Shown in pieces: positions 29,071 to 37,972 of a DNA stretch of 64,000 bases. Position numbers and translations under genes: made by a program. This stretch comes from JBBROS01 sp965217935 (GTDB lineage Bacteria; Pseudomonadota; Alphaproteobacteria; Acetobacterales; Acetobacteraceae): contig OZ244581.1 of assembly GCA_965217935.1 (NCBI GenBank), forward strand, positions 3,038,001 through 3,102,000. Reading direction: 5' to 3'. Each line of letters starts with the position of its first letter. Within the stretch, counting starts at the first letter, position 1. The notes beneath the pieces are model-generated. The model did not search any database. It was given only the letters and a program-made list of their open reading frames with translations, and was not told the DNA's origin.

Positions 29071-29114
29071 CGTTTCGTCCGAGATGGGCCTCCCGCCCCA
29101 TCTCGGACGAAACG
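29071..29114. repeat. 44-bp perfect hairpin (18-bp arms)
   Basis: CGTTTCGTCCGAGATGGG (29071-29088) and CCCATCTCGGACGAAACG (29097-29114) are perfect inverted arms around an 8-base loop. It lies just after the 142-residue gene; no T-run follows, so a plain intrinsic terminator is not certain. Frames on both strands read through it. Confidence 0.85.
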
Positions 29115-29207
29115 GCGACGCACCATCGGAACCACCCGAATGCCGACGACATCGCACTGACGCTCTTTTCGGTTCCTGCGGGCCGCGTCGCCTCGGTCGA
29201 GGCGAGC

Positions 29208-29594
29208 ATGCAGCACGTCGAGCGGATCAATGACGCGTGGCTGTTGGAAGATCTAGGCCCCTGGGCGAAGCATGGCCTCCCGTCCGGCGACGACGACATG
29301 CGGCGTCACCTGGAGCAACTCCTGCGTGGCCTCGCCCGGTCGGAAGCAGCCTTCAACGCGCAGGGTCGCCGAGTTCACCGTGAGGCTGGCCCCCACATGG
29401 CCGATGACGGGCTTGCGCTGGCCCGTGCCGCGCGCTGCCCGCAATGCGCCTCCCGCGCGACGCGGGCGACCCGCGTGCCAAGCTCGACGGCGCATCTGAG
29501 ACGGAGCACTTTTTCCGCAAGGTGTTCGACGAGGCAAGCCCAGCTTTGCACATCAGGAGCAAGGATGGCGAACCCCTCGACAGAGCCGACCTGA
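29208..29594 (+). CDS. Hypothetical ORF, probably the 5' part of a broken gene
   Basis: MQHVERINDAWLLEDLGPWAKHGLPSGDDDMRRHLEQLLRGLARSEAAFNAQGRR is protein-like and continuous with an open frame upstream to 29034, then degenerates after about 29430. Joining it to the next frame by a minus-one shift near 29440 would give one protein of about 280 residues. No family recognised. Confidence 0.4.
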   Translation: MQHVERINDAWLLEDLGPWAKHGLPSGDDDMRRHLEQLLRGLARSEAAFNAQGRRVHREAGPHMADDGLALARAARCPQCASRATRATRVPSSTAHLRRSTFSARCSTRQAQLCTSGARMANPSTEPT

Positions 29595-30076
29595 AACGGC
29601 GGCTCAAGTCGCTGTCCGACAACGGCGAGGTCTCGCCGGACTCCTATGCCGTGCTCGCGGCGCTCCTCGGAGATCCGATGGTGGGCGACGACGGCTGGGC
29701 CACAACCCAGGCCGCAGCCGCCGAACTCGCCTGGGAGGAGGTGGAACGCCTGTTCACCGAGGATCGCCGGAGGGCGCGCCTCACCTTCGGTGAGGAAACG
29801 TTGCGGCTTTTTGACGCGAGGCATCCCGTCGCCCTCTCGCCGGACGAACGCGGTCTGCTCGGAGGTCTGCGTTCCGAAAGCGCGCGTCCCAACGAAGCGT
29901 TTGATCAGTTCTTCGCCACGCACCGCGATCGGCTTCGATCTGATCCCAAGCTCTACCGTCGTTGGGAGCGGCTCGTTTTTCGCAAGCCCATCGAGATGGA
30001 TGACTTCGCGGAAGGCTTGCTACGGCTAGCCGAGAGGGCGCGGCCCGACAGCGACGACTCCGGAACTTGGGATTGA
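29444..30076 (+). CDS. Hypothetical protein, truncated at its 3' end by IS3
   Basis: 210 codons, mostly helical and acidic (ETEHFFRKVFDEASPALHIRSKDGEPLDRADLKRRLKSL, WATTQAAAAELAWEEVERLFTEDRR). The TGA stop at 30074-30076 lies inside the terminal repeat of the IS3 copy, so the true C-terminus is unknown. I do not recognise the family. It probably belongs with the preceding frame as one frameshifted gene. Confidence 0.5.
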   Translation: MRLPRDAGDPRAKLDGASETEHFFRKVFDEASPALHIRSKDGEPLDRADLKRRLKSLSDNGEVSPDSYAVLAALLGDPMVGDDGWATTQAAAAELAWEEVERLFTEDRRRARLTFGEETLRLFDARHPVALSPDERGLLGGLRSESARPNEAFDQFFATHRDRLRSDPKLYRRWERLVFRKPIEMDDFAEGLLRLAERARPDSDDSGTWD

Positions 30077-30109
30077 CCTGGTTCGGTGGACGGTTTGCTG
30101 GCTTACGAG

Positions 30110-31361
30110 CTACGTCTCGCTCATGGCGGCCTGCATATCGGCTTCATAGGTCATGGGCGAGCGATAGCCCAGTCCCGAATGCAGCCGCACTGGGTTGCGC
30201 CAGCCTTCGATGTAGCCGAAGCAGGCCCTTCTCGCCTCGGCTTGGGATGCGAACCGACGGCGGCTGAGCAGTTCGGCTTTAAGGGTTGGGACGAAGCTCT
30301 CGGCCATGGCGTTGTCATACGCATCGCCGAGCGAACCCATCGAGGGCCGGACACCTGCCTCGCCGCACCGTTTCCCGAATGCCAGGGACGTCTATTGGCT
30401 GCCCTGGTCGCTGTGACGCACGACATTTTTAGGTCGTCGTTGGCCTACGGCCCTCTCGAGCGCGTCCAGCACCCCGGTTCAGCGAAGCTGGGAGGCGGCC
30501 CGCAGATGGTTCGCCATGGACCAGCCGACCATCATCGCGCAGCGATCCCACGGCGTGATGTCAGCGAAGCTGACAGGGCGGCTCCAAACATCGGGCGCCA
30601 CGGCCAGGCAGAGAAAGCCCGTTGCAGTTGGCAGACCGGTGATGTCTGCGATCCATAGCCGGTTCGGCCCTGACGCCGTGACGTGGCGAGCCGCCAAGTC
30701 GGGCGCGGGCCGCGCGTCCTTGTCCCGCCGGGTCGTGGCAGGTCCGCCGTGCCGGCGGCAGCCGCCGGCCAGCCCGGCATCGCGCATCAAGCGCGCGATC
30801 CGTTTGCGTCCGTGCGTCTCCCCTCGTGTCCGCAGCGCGGCATGGACGCGGGGCGCGCCGTCGGGTTGGCGCGAACTGGCGTGCACGGTCCGGACACGTT
30901 TCAGCAGCGCCGCATCGGCCACGTCATGGGCAGACGGCGGGCGGCGAAGCCAAGCATAGTAGCCCGCCTTGGACACGCCGAGCACGCGGGCCATGAGGGC
31001 AATCGGGAAAGAGGCCTGATTTGCGCTCATGAACCGGACGGTCCGGACGGCAGCCTCGGGCCCCGTCGCGCGAGCGCGATGGGAGGCCCGCCGCGGCTTT
31101 TGACAGGAGGTCCCGCTCCAGCCGGAGCTGGCGCGCTTCGCGCCGCAGCCGAACCAGTTCGTCGCGCTCAGCCGCGGCCAGGCCAGGGGCGGCCTCCTCC
31201 CGGCGGCCTTCCTGCCTGTCGGCCAGGGCAACCCGGGCGCGGATCGAATGCGACGACGGCTCGAACTCGCGCGCCAGGTCGTCCAGAGACCGTCCGGCAC
31301 GCACCAGGTCGACCATCCGGCGTCGGAACTCAGGGCAATAAGCTGGGTGGCTTTTGGGCAT
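30110..31361 (-). pseudogene. IS3-family transposase orfA/orfB with stops and a hairpin insertion
   Basis: orfA (MPKSHPAYCPEFRRRMVDLVRAGRSLDDLAREF) starts at 31361; orfB follows by frameshift with SKAGYYAWLRRPPS, GPNRLWIADITGLPTATGFLCLAVAPDVWSR, then an extra 15 codons (family alpha hairpin), then VGWSMANHLR. TGA after SQLR near 30479 and TAG in DQGSQ-stop-TSLAFG interrupt the rest, which ends with GDAYDNAMAESF and HSGLGYRSPMTYE. The first stop also sits beside a small extra palindromic text (CAGC-TTC-GCTG). Confidence 0.85.
30534..30578 (-). repeat. Hairpin element alpha, copy in IS3 orfB
   Basis: 45 bases between the conserved codons for VWSR and VGWSM. On the minus strand: GTCAGC-TTC-GCTGAC, then CACG-CC-GTG, then ATCGC-(TGC)-GCGAT. 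Insertion is a multiple of three, so the gene's frame passes through it (PVSFADITPWDRCAM). Matching copies lie at 52496 and 54655 in IS66 sequence. Confidence 0.85.
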
Positions 31362-31429
31362 AGTGAACACCTCGCGTGAAAGCTTCAGGGTGTCCACCGA
31401 ACCGGGGCAATCCTACTTCCAGTCCGAGG

Positions 31430-32523
31430 CGAGCGAGGATGCGGCAATGCAGGCCGGAGCATCGCAGCCGGTTGGGTTCCGCTGGTTGCGGACGGCAGGC
31501 GGGGCGCCGCCGCCGCATCTGTCGCGCTCGGCCAAGCCGCTTTCGGGACGGTCTCGTTCGTTTGCTGGGCGGGGGGAGATCGCGCTGTTGCGGGCGCAGG
31601 GCTTGGGCGTGCGGGAGGTTGCGCGCCGGCTGGGGCGGGCGGCGTCCGCGATTGCGCGCGAGCTGCGCGCGATGCGGCCACGCGGGATGGCGAGCTGGCG
31701 TATCGGGCCACCACGGCGCACTGGCACGCGGAGCGGCCGGCACGCCGGCCGAAGCGGGCGAAGCTGGCCGCCAACACAGCGTTGCGGGCGTATGTGCAGG
31801 ACCGCCTGTCCGGCGCCGCGGCCATTCCGGGCGGAACGGCGGTGACTGGGCCCGCGGGGCCGTGGACGGGTGGACGGGTGGACGGGTGGACGGCACGGGC
31901 GCAGGCAGGCGCGGCCGGGGCAAATCCCATGTCGGCCCTGATGTCCTGATCAGCCGACGCCCGGCGGAGGCGGCTGACCGGGCGGCGCCGGGGCACTGGG
32001 AAGGCGATTTCATCCTCGGCTTGGGCAGTTCCGCGGTTGGCACGCTGGTGGAGCGCACGACGCGGTTCGCGATGCTGCTGCACGTGCCGCCAATGGACGG
32101 CCACGGTTGCGGGCCGCGCGTGAAGAACGGGCCTGCGCTCGCCGGGCACGGCGCCGAGGCGGTGCGCGGCGCCATTGCGCGCGAGATCACCAGCTTGCCG
32201 GAGCAACTCCGGCGGCCGCTGACCTGGGACCAGGGTGCGGAGACGAGCCAACACGCCCGGCTGCGGATCGACACGGGCCTGGCGGTCTACTTCTGCGACC
32301 CGCGCAGCCCGTGGCAGCGGGGCACGAACGAGAATGCCAACGGGCTGCTGCGGCAATGCTTCCCGAAGGGCGCCGACCTGAGCGCCTCGGTGTGGACGAC
32401 CTCGCGGCAGTGGCCGCCGCACTCAACGGCAGGCCGCGCAAGACGCTCGGATGGAGAACGCCGGCCGGGGCGTTTGACGAGGCGGTGCGGTCCGCGCACA
32501 TAGGCGTTGCGACGACCGGTTGA
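31430..32523 (+). pseudogene. IS30-family transposase remnant (copy 2)
   Basis: Same broken frames as copy 1 but missing the first 20 residues (begins at SEDAAMQAG). The catalytic part GHWEGDFILGLGSS ... PWQRGTNENANG is present in one frame. Confidence 0.85.
31862..31893 (+). repeat. 8-bp tandem repeat (GTGGACGG)x4
   Basis: Four perfect units here against two at 11367-11382 in the otherwise identical copy. A 16-bp change shifts the frame, so the repeat is a likely source of frameshifts in this transposase. Confidence 0.9.
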
Positions 32524-32847
32524 ACCCAAGCAATACGCCTCGCTGGCGTTTGGCGCCCGCTGCAAGGGGGCCGGCGTGCGGCCGCCGATGGGCTCCGGGG
32601 GCGACGCCTGCGACAACGCCATGTGCGAGAGCGTCTTCGCCGCCTTGGACTGCGAGATGCTCGAACGGCGCCGGTTCGCCTGCCAGGCCGAGGCGCGCAT
32701 GGCCTGCTTCAGCTCTATTGAGGGCGGGCGCACCCCAATCCGCCTCCATTCCGCGCTGGGCTCCCGCTCACCTGTCCGCTATGAACAAGACAGGCATGCC
32801 AAGCTGCTCCCCGCAAAACCCTGACCGTCCACCAAATCGGGGCAACT
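32524..32847 (+). pseudogene. IS3-family orfB C-terminal fragment (copy 2)
   Basis: Identical in content to 12013-12335, with GVRPPMGSGGDACDNAMCES and RLHSALGSRSP, ending at the GTCCACCAAATCGGGGCAA terminal repeat. Confidence 0.8.
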
Positions 32848-32857
32848 TCAGTCACTT

Positions 32858-33107
32858 GCCGTTGAATGCCATAGCCACATGGCCCGTTGACGCCCTTCGG
32901 GCCTCAACCGTAGCAGAACCGCACCATGCAACCAACGCGCGTAAGCTTGGCCACCAGCGTTCTCAGGGCAGCGGGGGCGTTCGCGACCTTGCCATGCTCG
33001 CGCACGTCCCCCCGCTTGCCTGGCTCGGCCGCCGCCGCAATCGTATCCTTGCGCACATCCAGCCCGACGTAGGTGATGGAATGCCCCGCCACCCGTCTCC
33101 TCTGCAT
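32858..33107 (-). pseudogene. IS110-family transposase, N-terminal fragment (second copy)
   Basis: Starts MQRRRVAGHSITYVGLDVRKDTIAAAAEPGKRGDVREHGKVANAPAALRTLVAKL and is nearly identical to the copy at 51086, including the beta hairpin. It is cut after IQRQ at the boundary with the 1.4-kb repeat. Upstream homology to the 51-kb copy extends to about 33191. Confidence 0.85.
32886..32908 (-). repeat. Hairpin element beta, copy in IS110 fragment
   Basis: On the minus strand: GTTGA, mismatch G, GCCC, loop GAA, GGGC, mismatch G, TCAAC. It interrupts the conserved FCYEAGPCGYG with an in-frame TGA. Same element and site as 51285-51307, so the insertion predates duplication of this IS110. Confidence 0.8.
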
Positions 33108-33198
33108 GAGGCAATACGCCGGACCATCCAGCGCAACCCTCGGAGCCTGCATATAGCAAGACGGGTCACCCCGTGCTCAGGCGAGCATCTGGTCTAGC

Positions 33199-33440
33199 CG
33201 TCGCGCCTCGTCGCGCGCCAGCTCTTGCTGACATTCGCTGCGGCCGTCGCGCCGATGGGACCGGCCATGCTCGGCATCGACGATGCCGTCGAGTGCCGCT
33301 GGGGCGCGCAAATTAGCGCCCGCGGCATCGACCGTGATCCCGTGCGCTCCGGTTACGGTCACTGCGCCAAGGCGAGCAGCCTGCGCTGGCTCTGCGTCAT
33401 GCCGTTGGCGCCCGTGCCCTGGGCCGGCAGCCGCACGCAG
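33199..33440 (+). pseudogene. DDE transposase fragment (IS701-like)
   Basis: AMLGIDDAVECRWGAQISARGIDRDPVRSGYGH and SLRWLCVMPLAPVPWAG are the first catalytic block and following beta strand of DDE superfamily endonucleases of the IS701 type. Both ends are missing. Confidence 0.7.
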
Positions 33441-33467
33441 CTGCTGATCATCGGCGGCCGGGCCGCG

Positions 33468-33810
33468 AAGCGGACTGACCGGCTACGTCACGCTCGGCGC
33501 TGCCGCCGGCAACCTGTTCCTTCAATTGGTCAATGCCCGCTACGAACGCGGCGCCATAATCCTGACCAGCAACCGCGGTTTGGCCGAGTGGGGCCAGGCG
33601 TTCGGCGACCCCGTCATCGCCACTGCCCTACTGGACCGGCTGCTGCGCCACCCGGTCGTCGTACGCATCGAGGGCTCCAGCCACCGCATGCGCCAGCACG
33701 CCGGCCTGCTGCCTCCGGCCCCGCCGCCCACCACCTTCCCGGACGCCCAGCCCAAGCGCCGGGGCCGACCGCCAAAGCCCGCCGCCGCCGCCACGGCGGA
33801 CGCCGGCTGA
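33468..33810 (+). pseudogene. IstB-like ATPase C-terminal fragment (IS21 family)
   Basis: AAGNLFLQLVNARYERGAIILTSNRGLAEWGQAFGDPVIATALLDRLLRHPVVVRIEGSSHRMRQHA is the sensor/C-terminal part of IS21 helper ATPases. The Walker A and B parts are absent. A proline and Arg/Lys-rich tail follows. Confidence 0.8.
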
Positions 33811-33834
33811 GCAAGGCTTCGGGCAGAGCTGCCT

Positions 33835-34041
33835 GTCACGCGTTGCGTAACCCGGCCCCAGCGCTGGCACGACGCCGTCGCCGAGCCGCTCGCCTTGCAC
33901 GCCCACGACGCCGCCTGGGCCGACGCCCTCCCGGACGCCCTGCGCGACACCGCCACCGCAAACGCCCTGCAGGCGATCGCCGACCTCGACCTTTCCGACC
34001 TCGCCGGCATCCAGCCGCCACGCGGCTATGGACGCGACTGA
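33835..34041 (+). pseudogene. C-terminal piece of a small helical protein
   Basis: RWHDAVAEPLALHAHDAAWADALPDALRDTATANALQAIADLDLSDLAGIQPPRGYGRD ends in a clean TGA and looks like a genuine C-terminus. No clear start is present in frame. I cannot name the family with certainty; its position behind an IstB fragment suggests IS21-linked cargo. Confidence 0.4.
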
Positions 34042-34084
34042 ACCGTAACGAAATGGGGAATTTTCATCCGCCGTTGACAGACGA

Positions 34085-34438
34085 ACGAGGGCGCGGCCCC
34101 TCTCGACATCGTTTGCCGCCCGGTTGCCTTGCGCCGGGTCGTGGCCAACCTCATCGGCAATGCGGTGTCTTACGCCGGCGGCACAGTGGTCAGGCTTATG
34201 CCGGGGCCTGCCTCGCTGCGGATCACCGTAAAAGATGAGGGGCCGGGCATTCCAGACGCCGACCCGGAACGGGTGTCCAAAGCCGTTCCGCCGCCTCGAT
34301 ACCTCGAGCAATCGCGCGACTGGCGGCGTCGGGCTGGGCCTCACCATCGCGCGGCAGTCGCTGGCCGAGCAGGGCGGCACGCTAACATGGGCCAACCGGC
34401 CAAGCGGCGGCCTGCTGGCGAGCATCGGCCTGCCGTAG
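34085..34438 (+). pseudogene. Sensor histidine kinase, ATPase-domain fragment
   Basis: RRVVANLIGNAVSYAGGTVVRL (N box), ITVKDEGPGIPDADPERV (G1 box), then after a frameshift near 34270 FRRLDTSSNRATGGVGLGLTIARQSLAEQGGTL (G2 box). Only the catalytic ATP-binding part remains. It lies 160 bases upstream of copA and may be the relic of a copper-sensing two-component kinase. Confidence 0.75.
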
Positions 34439-34598
34439 GCGCCGCCTGAACAGGTTCAGGGCGCTCATCAAATCGAGCGTATCCGGCATCATTCCTCGAT
34501 GAATGCGCCTTGACCTGACCACGTGGGAAGCACCCAGATCAGCGTCAATTTTCGAGCGCTGTAGCGGCAATGAGAACGACGGTCAGAGGAGCTGTTTC

Positions 34599-36407
34599 AT
34601 GAGTGGTTCGAAGCAAGGCCCAGTCCTCCCCCGGCGGCGCCTCATCAAGGGCGCCGCTGCTTTAGGCGCCGGAGCGGCGTTGGCGCTGCCCCGCAGCGAG
34701 GCTTTCGCGGCCAATGCGTCCGGCGTTGGCGGCTACCCAGTGCTGCGCGGCAACACGTTCAACCTGACGGTCGACCGCATTGCCATCAACAAGTCCGGCA
34801 CGCAGGACTGGGCCAACGCGATCAACGGCATGGTCCCCGCTCCGGTGCTGAACTGGCGCGAAGGCGACGTCGTCACTCTCAACGTGACCAACAACATGCC
34901 CGAGATGACCGGCATCCACTGGCACGGCATCATCCTGCCCAACGGCATGGACGGCGTGCCCGGCCTCGAATTTCCCGGCATCATGCCCGGCGAGACTTTC
35001 ACCTACCGCTTCCCGGTCGTGCAAAGCGGCACCTATTGGTATCACAGCCACATGGGTTACCAGGAGAACAAGGGCGTCTACGGCGCGCTTGTCGTCGATC
35101 CGGCCGGCGAGCCGCTCGTCTGCGCCGACCGCGACTACGTCGTCGTGCTGAGCGACTGGCTCGATGGCTCGCCGCTGGTGGTGCAGAATAACCTCAAGCA
35201 CATGAGCAGCTATTACAACTTCAACCGCCGCACGGCGGGCACGTTCGTTTCCGACGTCAAGCAGAGCGGCTTGATGCCGACGCTCAAGGAACGCGCGAAC
35301 TGGGCCACCATGCGGATGGACCCGAGCGGTCTGCAGGAGCCGACCAGCACCGCCTTTACCTATCTGATGAACGGCCTGCGCGCCGACCAGAACTGGATCG
35401 GCCTGTTCCGCCCCGGCGAGCGCGTGCGGCTGCGCTTCATCAACGCGTCCGCGCAATCCACCTACGACGTCAGCATCCCCGGCCTCACCATGAACGTCGT
35501 CCACGTCCACGGCAACGACGTGGTCCCGGCGCCAGTGGACCAATTCCGCATCAACGTGGCCGAGACCTACGACGTGATCGTGCAGCCGCAGGACGACCGG
35601 GCCTACACGATCTTCGCCCAGAACTTCACCCGCAGCGGCCATTCCCGCGGCACCTTGGCGCCGCGGCCCGGTATGTCGGCGGCGGTCCCGCCGTTCGACG
35701 CAGCCCCGATGCGCAACATGGCCGACATGGGCATGACGATGATGCCGGGCGAAGTGGCGGCCTCCCAGCCAGACCGCACGCGCATCGGAGGCATCATGCC
35801 GTCGATGACAGGGGTGACGGCGACCGAGAAGGAGCGGCGTACGGGCTACCAATCCAAGCTCGGCCTGCCCACCGTCACCAAGGCGCTGAAGCCAGGCGTC
35901 GAGCAGCAATACGTTCTCGACCATTCGTTTGACCGGCTCAACCAGCCGGGCGACGGCCTCAACCATCTCATGAGCGAGCGGCGCATCCTGACCTACGCCG
36001 ACTTGCGCTCGGTCCATCCTGGAGTGGACCCGCGCCCGCCGACCAAGGAGATCACGCTGACCCTGACCGGCAACATGGGCCGCTTCATCTGGGGCTTCAA
36101 CGGCCGCAAGTTTTCCGAGGTCGGCCCGATCGACGTGACGCTCGGCGAGCGCTTCCGCCTGCGCTTCGTCAACAGCACCATGATGACGCACCCGATCCAT
36201 CTGCATGGCATGTGGATGGAGCTGGAGAACGGCCACGGCGCGCACCGGCCTTACCTGCACACCATCAGCGTGCAGCCGGCTGCCAACGTCAGCGTGCTGG
36301 TGACGCCGTTGGCGACCGGGCAATGGCCGCTGCACTGCCATTTCCTGTATCACTTCGAGGCCGGGATGTTCCGTACCCTGCGCGTGCTGCCGAAGACGGT
36401 AGCCTGA
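34599..36407 (+). CDS. copA: Copper resistance multicopper oxidase CopA
   Basis: 602 residues from the ATG at 34599, with AGAGGAG upstream. Twin-arginine signal (RRRLIKGAAALGAGAALAL). Cupredoxin copper motifs: GIHWHGIILPNG near residue 107, YWYHSHMGYQ, HPIHLHGMWMEL and the final HCHFLYHFEAGMFRTLRV, which holds the type-1 His-Cys-His and axial Met. A Met-rich insert (MRNMADMGMTMMPG) precedes domain 3, as in CopA/PcoA proteins that bind Cu(I). It oxidises Cu(I) in the periplasm. First gene of the metal-resistance run; copB follows after a single intervening base. Confidence 0.95.
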   Translation: MSGSKQGPVLPRRRLIKGAAALGAGAALALPRSEAFAANASGVGGYPVLRGNTFNLTVDRIAINKSGTQDWANAINGMVPAPVLNWREGDVVTLNVTNNMPEMTGIHWHGIILPNGMDGVPGLEFPGIMPGETFTYRFPVVQSGTYWYHSHMGYQENKGVYGALVVDPAGEPLVCADRDYVVVLSDWLDGSPLVVQNNLKHMSSYYNFNRRTAGTFVSDVKQSGLMPTLKERANWATMRMDPSGLQEPTSTAFTYLMNGLRADQNWIGLFRPGERVRLRFINASAQSTYDVSIPGLTMNVVHVHGNDVVPAPVDQFRINVAETYDVIVQPQDDRAYTIFAQNFTRSGHSRGTLAPRPGMSAAVPPFDAAPMRNMADMGMTMMPGEVAASQPDRTRIGGIMPSMTGVTATEKERRTGYQSKLGLPTVTKALKPGVEQQYVLDHSFDRLNQPGDGLNHLMSERRILTYADLRSVHPGVDPRPPTKEITLTLTGNMGRFIWGFNGRKFSEVGPIDVTLGERFRLRFVNSTMMTHPIHLHGMWMELENGHGAHRPYLHTISVQPAANVSVLVTPLATGQWPLHCHFLYHFEAGMFRTLRVLPKTVA

Positions 36408-36408
36408 C

Positions 36409-37203
36409 GTGCGTCATGGCGCCGCGTTCCGACCCGTCGCGGCGGCGCTGCTGTTGGCCGCTGCGCCGGCGCGGGCCCAGTTGTTCGACAAAAGCAAGTT
36501 CTTCGGCTCCGGGCTCGGGTCGGAGACCTTGCAAGGGGCAGCGCCCTACGGCAACCCGATCGAGGACAGCCGGGTTTATATTCATGGCTGGTTCAATCAG
36601 CTCGAAGGACGTATCGGCGACGGGACTTACCTGCGCTGGGATGGGCAAGCCTGGATCGGCAACGATTACAATAAGCTCTGGCTCAAGTCGGAAGGGCGCT
36701 TCAACCCTGGCAACCGCGGGCGCATGGAGGATGGCGACCACGAGTTGCTGTATGCTCGCCCGATCGACCGCTACATCGATGTGCAGGCAGGCGTGCGGGT
36801 CGACTTGGACAGCGCCATCACCCGCACCTGGGCCGCACTCGGCATTCAGGCCTTGGCGATCGGGTTTTGGAACCTGGAGGTGACCACCTATGCCAGCGAC
36901 AACGGCCATTACGCGCTGCGCACCAATGCGAACTACGACCTTTACGTGACCCAACGCCTGGTGCTGCAGCCGCAGTTCGAGACCAATTGGTATACCAAGA
37001 TCGACCGCGGACGCGGCGTCGGCGCCGGGCTGTCGGATATCGATATGGGCTTGCGGCTGCGCTACGACATCAGGCGCAAGTTCGCCCCTTATATCGGCGT
37101 CGCCTATCAGCGCTGGTTCGGCGGCACGTCGAGCCTGCGCCGCGATGAAGGCCAAAAGATCAACGACGTGCGCTTCCTGGTCGGCCTGCGCACCTGGTTC
37201 TGA
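36409..37203 (+). CDS. copB: Copper resistance outer-membrane protein CopB
   Basis: 264 residues, GTG start right after the copA stop. Signal peptide AAALLLAAAPARAQ, then the CopB domain (YIHGWFNQLEGRIGDGTYLRWDGQAWIGNDYNKLWLKSEG, LLYARPIDRYIDVQAGVRVDL, PYIGVAYQRWFGGTS), with alternating strands expected for a beta barrel and terminal aromatic TWF. The Met-rich N-terminal linker common in Pseudomonas CopB is absent. Translationally coupled to copA. Confidence 0.92.
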   Translation: MRHGAAFRPVAAALLLAAAPARAQLFDKSKFFGSGLGSETLQGAAPYGNPIEDSRVYIHGWFNQLEGRIGDGTYLRWDGQAWIGNDYNKLWLKSEGRFNPGNRGRMEDGDHELLYARPIDRYIDVQAGVRVDLDSAITRTWAALGIQALAIGFWNLEVTTYASDNGHYALRTNANYDLYVTQRLVLQPQFETNWYTKIDRGRGVGAGLSDIDMGLRLRYDIRRKFAPYIGVAYQRWFGGTSSLRRDEGQKINDVRFLVGLRTWF

Positions 37204-37216
37204 GAAGGGGCATGAC

Positions 37217-37972
37217 ATGGACGGAATGACCAAGACGCGCGACGCCTCGATCTACCGCATGGTGATGGACAAGCACATCTGTCCGTTCGGCTTGCAGGCG
37301 AAGGACTTGCTGGAACGCGAGGGCTTCGCCGTCGACGACCACTGGCTCGAGACGCGCGAGCAGACCGATGCGTTCAAGCGCGAGCACGGCGTCGAGAGCA
37401 CGCCGCAAGTGTTCATCGACGGCGAGCGGATCGGCGGCTACGACGCGTTGCGCAAGCATTTCGGCAAGTCCGTGCCCGACCCGGACGAGACCACTTATGC
37501 CCCGGTTCTGGTGGTATTCGCGGTCGCCGCGCTGATGGCGCTGGCGACGAGTTGGGCGGCATTCGGCACGGTGCTGACGGTCCGCGCCGTCGAGTGGTTC
37601 ATTGCCTTCTCGATGTGCGTCCTGGCCATCCTAAAGCTGCGCGACCTCAGCAGCTTCGCGACCATGTTCCTGAACTACGACCTGCTGGCCCAGCGCTGGG
37701 TGCCGTACGCGCGCATCTACGCCTTCGCCGAGGCGTTCGCCGGCGTCCTGATGATCTCCGGCGCCCTCACGATCCTGTCCGCGCCGGTCGCGCTGTTCAT
37801 CGGCACGGTGGGGGCGTGGAGCGTCTTCCGGGCCGTCTACATCCAGGAACGCGACCTGAAATGCGCCTGCGTCGGCGGGGCCAGCAACGTGCCGCTCGGC
37901 TTCGTGTCGCTGACCGAGAACCTGATGATGATGGCGATGGCAATCTGGATGGGCGCGCGCCTTGTCTTCTGA
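37217..37972 (+). CDS. Glutaredoxin-MauE/DoxX-like membrane fusion
   Basis: 251 residues. Residues 1-85 are glutaredoxin-like: MVMDKHICPFGLQAKDLLEREG with a single reactive-site Cys (CPFG), then STPQVFIDGERIGGYDALRKHFG. Residues 95-250 form four membrane helices of the MauE type (LVVFAVAALMALATSW, WFIAFSMCVLAILKL, AFAGVLMISGALTILSAP, a KCACVGG turn and the last helix). This combination is common in copper and mercury islands and is thought to handle thiol redox at the membrane. The start has GAAGGGG upstream and is 13 bases from copB. Confidence 0.85.
   Translation: MDGMTKTRDASIYRMVMDKHICPFGLQAKDLLEREGFAVDDHWLETREQTDAFKREHGVESTPQVFIDGERIGGYDALRKHFGKSVPDPDETTYAPVLVVFAVAALMALATSWAAFGTVLTVRAVEWFIAFSMCVLAILKLRDLSSFATMFLNYDLLAQRWVPYARIYAFAEAFAGVLMISGALTILSAPVALFIGTVGAWSVFRAVYIQERDLKCACVGGASNVPLGFVSLTENLMMMAMAIWMGARLVF

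Larger units (their letters stand above)
30073..31410 (-). mobile_element. IS3-family element
   Basis: Terminal inverted repeats are visible: TTGACCTGGTTCGGTGGAC at 30073 reading inward, and the complement of TTGCCCCGGTTCGGTGGAC ending at 31410. The 1338-bp unit carries orfA and orfB on the minus strand. The right end is 19 bases from the second copy of the 1.4-kb repeat. Confidence 0.8.
31430..32848 (+). repeat. 1.4-kb direct repeat, copy 2 (IS30 + IS3 mosaic)
   Basis: Duplicate of 10935-12337 in the same orientation, identical by eye apart from four instead of two GTGGACGG units at 31862-31893. The left edge is inside the IS30 gene, 19 bases from the IS3 terminal repeat; the right edge is the IS3-type repeat at about 32829-32847. 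Confidence 0.9.

Noticed and set aside
30421..30480. GGGCCGTAGGCC text in IS3 as another hairpin insertion
   Set aside because: It encodes the normal LDALERAVGQRRP segment of IS3 orfB, with no extra residues compared with the family.
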